Position numbers and translations under genes: made by a program. Positions 3,875-5,668 of a stretch of 5,668 nucleotides of DNA are shown here, one piece after another. The DNA comes from Betaproteobacteria bacterium. Lineage in GTDB: Bacteria > Pseudomonadota > Gammaproteobacteria > Burkholderiales > Rhodocyclaceae. The stretch covers positions 1 to 5,668 of the forward strand of contig JAPTVL010000025.1 in assembly GCA_028065725.1 (NCBI GenBank), in the 5' to 3' direction. The notes beneath the pieces were generated by a model. The model worked only from the letters and a program-made list of their open reading frames with translations, had not been told where the DNA came from and searched no databases. Position 1 is the stretch's first letter; every line of letters begins with the position of its first letter.

Positions 3875-5668
3875 TTACACCTCAATCGGAGAAATTCTCC
3901 AAACATCCCGCGCCAGCGCCATAAGCATGCCGTGCCGCTTCTCGATCGATGCGGCATCCCAAGCGGGGAACGCTTCCAATTTCTCGTTGATCCTGGAAAT
4001 GGACGTGTTCTGCCCGACACTCGTCAGCTCGACCAAGCTACGCGTGAGGTAGTTGCTGCTTTTGCGGTACTCGGCCTGTTTCGCCGCGTAGAAGTCATTA
4101 CCCGCAACGATATTGATTGGCTTCTCCAACAGAGTCAGATTGCCCAGCCGGTTCTTGTAGTCGTCATAGACGGCAGTCGGATTTTCAGTCGCCCACTTTT
4201 CCCTCAGCTCTGTGGTTGGCGTGTCCGGCAGAATGTGCTCGATTTCGAGGCTGGTATAAGGCTCCAGGCTGCCGGGCGATTTCACACCGTTGAATGCCAT
4301 GTCAACGTGCTGGGTCAGCCGCGCCAGCAGGTAGCGCGTCCGGTATTGCTGCATGGTGTACAGCGAGAAGCGCTTCAGCGCATCCGAAAGCTCCGGTGAC
4401 TTCGCCGCCATGTTGCTCTCGAACCGGTCCGCGACAAACGCGTTGAGCGCAACCCGCTGCTTCACCGGGTCCGTGACCGCCGCAATTGTCCTAAGCTCGT
4501 CGGCCCACAGTGAGAAATTCCGCTCCAGATCCTTGGTCGGCGTCTTGGTGAAGATGTAATAGAACAGGAAGCTCTCGAGCTGGGTGACGAAGTGATCGAA
4601 CAGCGGCTTGGGCAAGGCAGCAGATGCCAGCAGCAATACGTAGTGCAGGCTGAACGCGCCACCAGCCAGTCGTTTCAGGCTGTCCATCGCAAGGCTCGGT
4701 TTGCCGTCGTTGCCGAGGCCATTGCCAAAGGCGAGGTAGTGCTCGACGCTACGAATGACCTTCCGCACGAACTCAAATGGCTTGTTCGCGTAGTCGCACA
4801 GCGCCGCGTTCTCCTTGTCGACAAACCAGTCGTAGATCTCATCCTCCCGCACTACGGCATCACCACGGTCGTTCTTGATGACATAGTTGGCCATCAGGAA
4901 GTAGCGCAGGAACCGCAGCGGCTTTTCCTTTTCCTTTTCCAGCGGCTTGGTGATCTTCTTCCACTCATCCTTGAGCTGGGTGAACTGCGTCTGCTTGACC
5001 TGCGTGAACAGCAGGTTCTTCAGCAAATCCATCGGGTTCAGGCCGACGCCGCGCTCGTTGATGGTCTCGAAGATCTTCAGCGCGCTGCTCACATCGGTAG
5101 AAATTTGGATGAACACGACGTTGTTGGCCAGGTAGCCCCAATATTTCTTCAGCTTGGGCGCGTCGTCATAGTTGTCCTTCAAGTACCGATACAGAGTGCC
5201 GTAGGCGTTGACCAGGTTCTCCAGTGATCCAAAGCTGGGAATGCCAGCAGCCTGAATGCCGGCGCGCACTGACTGCGGATCGGTGTCCAGCTCTACCAGT
5301 TTGGTCATGACGTCGCCGGCGTTCTCGTAGCGCGGCTCCAGCTTCAAACTGGTCCTTGTCTCGCCGTCGCTGTCGGTGTAGCTGGTCGAGATCAGGCCGC
5401 TGACGACCTGCCGCTGTGGCTCACCCTGAAACACATGCTTCAATGCGCAGAGCAGCAGGAAGAAGGTGGTCAGACGCTGCTGACCGTCGATCACCTCATA
5501 GTGATTCTTCTGATCGGTCGGCGACACCAGCACAGTGCCGATGAAGTACTCCCGCGTCGAACCCGCATCGATCTGCTCATTGATGTCCTCAAGGAGCTGG
5601 TGCACTTCCTTGTCCGTCCAGACGTATTCGCGCTGGTAGTCCGGGACGATGTAGAAGCACTCCCTGAA
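3875..5668 (-). CDS. DUF262/DUF1524 (GmrSD-type) protein, probable type IV restriction enzyme, 5'-partial
   Basis: The frame is open to the right edge, giving 597 residues that begin inside the N-terminal domain; the true start is outside. Visible-residue numbering: YQREYVW (11-17), YFIGTVLV (41-48) and IDGQQRLTT (60-68; the DGQQR motif of DUF262, at 5488-5474) define the GmrS-like part. A conserved FETINERG...DLLKN segment follows near 200-216. The C-terminal DUF1524 (GmrD-like, HNH-type nuclease) part has EIEHILP (His478, at 4235-4237) and NRLGNLTLL (506-514). In GmrSD-type enzymes the DGQQR domain is linked to nucleotide use and the H-x-x-P/N region to DNA cutting, often of modified phage DNA; SspE and BrxU share this architecture. 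A GTG at 5605 is not the start, because YQREYVW lies upstream of it in frame. The gene is followed by tcmP on the same strand. Confidence 0.92.
   Translation of the reverse strand, partial: FRECFYIVPDYQREYVWTDKEVHQLLEDINEQIDAGSTREYFIGTVLVSPTDQKNHYEVIDGQQRLTTFFLLLCALKHVFQGEPQRQVVSGLISTSYTDSDGETRTSLKLEPRYENAGDVMTKLVELDTDPQSVRAGIQAAGIPSFGSLENLVNAYGTLYRYLKDNYDDAPKLKKYWGYLANNVVFIQISTDVSSALKIFETINERGVGLNPMDLLKNLLFTQVKQTQFTQLKDEWKKITKPLEKEKEKPLRFLRYFLMANYVIKNDRGDAVVREDEIYDWFVDKENAALCDYANKPFEFVRKVIRSVEHYLAFGNGLGNDGKPSLAMDSLKRLAGGAFSLHYVLLLASAALPKPLFDHFVTQLESFLFYYIFTKTPTKDLERNFSLWADELRTIAAVTDPVKQRVALNAFVADRFESNMAAKSPELSDALKRFSLYTMQQYRTRYLLARLTQHVDMAFNGVKSPGSLEPYTSLEIEHILPDTPTTELREKWATENPTAVYDDYKNRLGNLTLLEKPINIVAGNDFYAAKQAEYRKSSNYLTRSLVELTSVGQNTSISRINEKLEAFPAWDAASIEKRHGMLMALARDVWRISPIEV
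4916..4948. repeat. In-frame hexanucleotide repeat flanked by 9-bp direct repeats
   Basis: Three tandem CTTTTC units (4922-4939) lie between two copies of CAGCGGCTT (4916-4924 and 4940-4948). On the coding (minus) strand this reads as the charged segment PLEKEKEKPL in the DUF262/DUF1524 protein. Because the unit is six bases, gain or loss of copies would add or remove a Lys-Glu pair without breaking the frame. It probably lies in a surface loop or linker between the two domains. Confidence 0.6.

Noticed and set aside
3467..4399. Long + strand open frame (310 codons) opposite tcmP and the GmrSD-type gene
   Set aside because: It runs antisense across two well-recognised genes and their gap and has no recognisable motif or good ribosome site. 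It is a by-product of high GC.
4592..5227. + strand open frame of 211 codons opposite the GmrSD-type gene
   Set aside because: Fully antisense to a gene with conserved DUF262/DUF1524 motifs. Its valine/leucine-rich translation is a mirror of the real frame.

Overview
The window joins the end of a phage late region to a short accessory block. The host looks like a GC-rich proteobacterium (Pseudomonadota). Grounds are the high GC, canonical Shine-Dalgarno sites, and a tail/lysis gene set common in proteobacterial prophages. A genus cannot be named from sequence reading alone. No integrase, att site, tRNA, rRNA, CRISPR array or insertion sequence is visible.

Left part (1-1743, all on +): the last 25 codons of an unidentified gene, a DUF2793-type tail-associated protein, a symmetric intrinsic terminator, then a tight lysis cassette. 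The cassette holds a small C-terminally anchored membrane protein (DUF6127-like), a three-TM holin and a GH24 lysozyme. All cassette stops and starts overlap as ATGA. No Rz/Rz1 spanin gene was found in the window.

Right part (about 1744-5668): a more AT-rich gap with a perfect 10-bp palindrome and -10-like hexamers leads into an XRE-family regulator. Fourteen bases later comes a DUF5131 (phage Gp37/Gp68) protein carrying the three-cysteine motif. Facing it on the minus strand, with the two stop codons interlocked in a single CTAG, is the three-Cys-motif partner protein TcmP, which shows methyltransferase-like motifs. Upstream of tcmP on the same strand is a DUF262/DUF1524 protein of the GmrSD (type IV restriction) kind; its first codons lie beyond the right edge.

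Interpretation: the lysis genes end the virion/lysis programme. The regulator + DUF5131 / TcmP + DUF262-DUF1524 block looks like prophage-carried cargo, plausibly for nucleic-acid modification and/or defence. The family assignments are well supported by motifs. The idea that the four genes form one system is inference.
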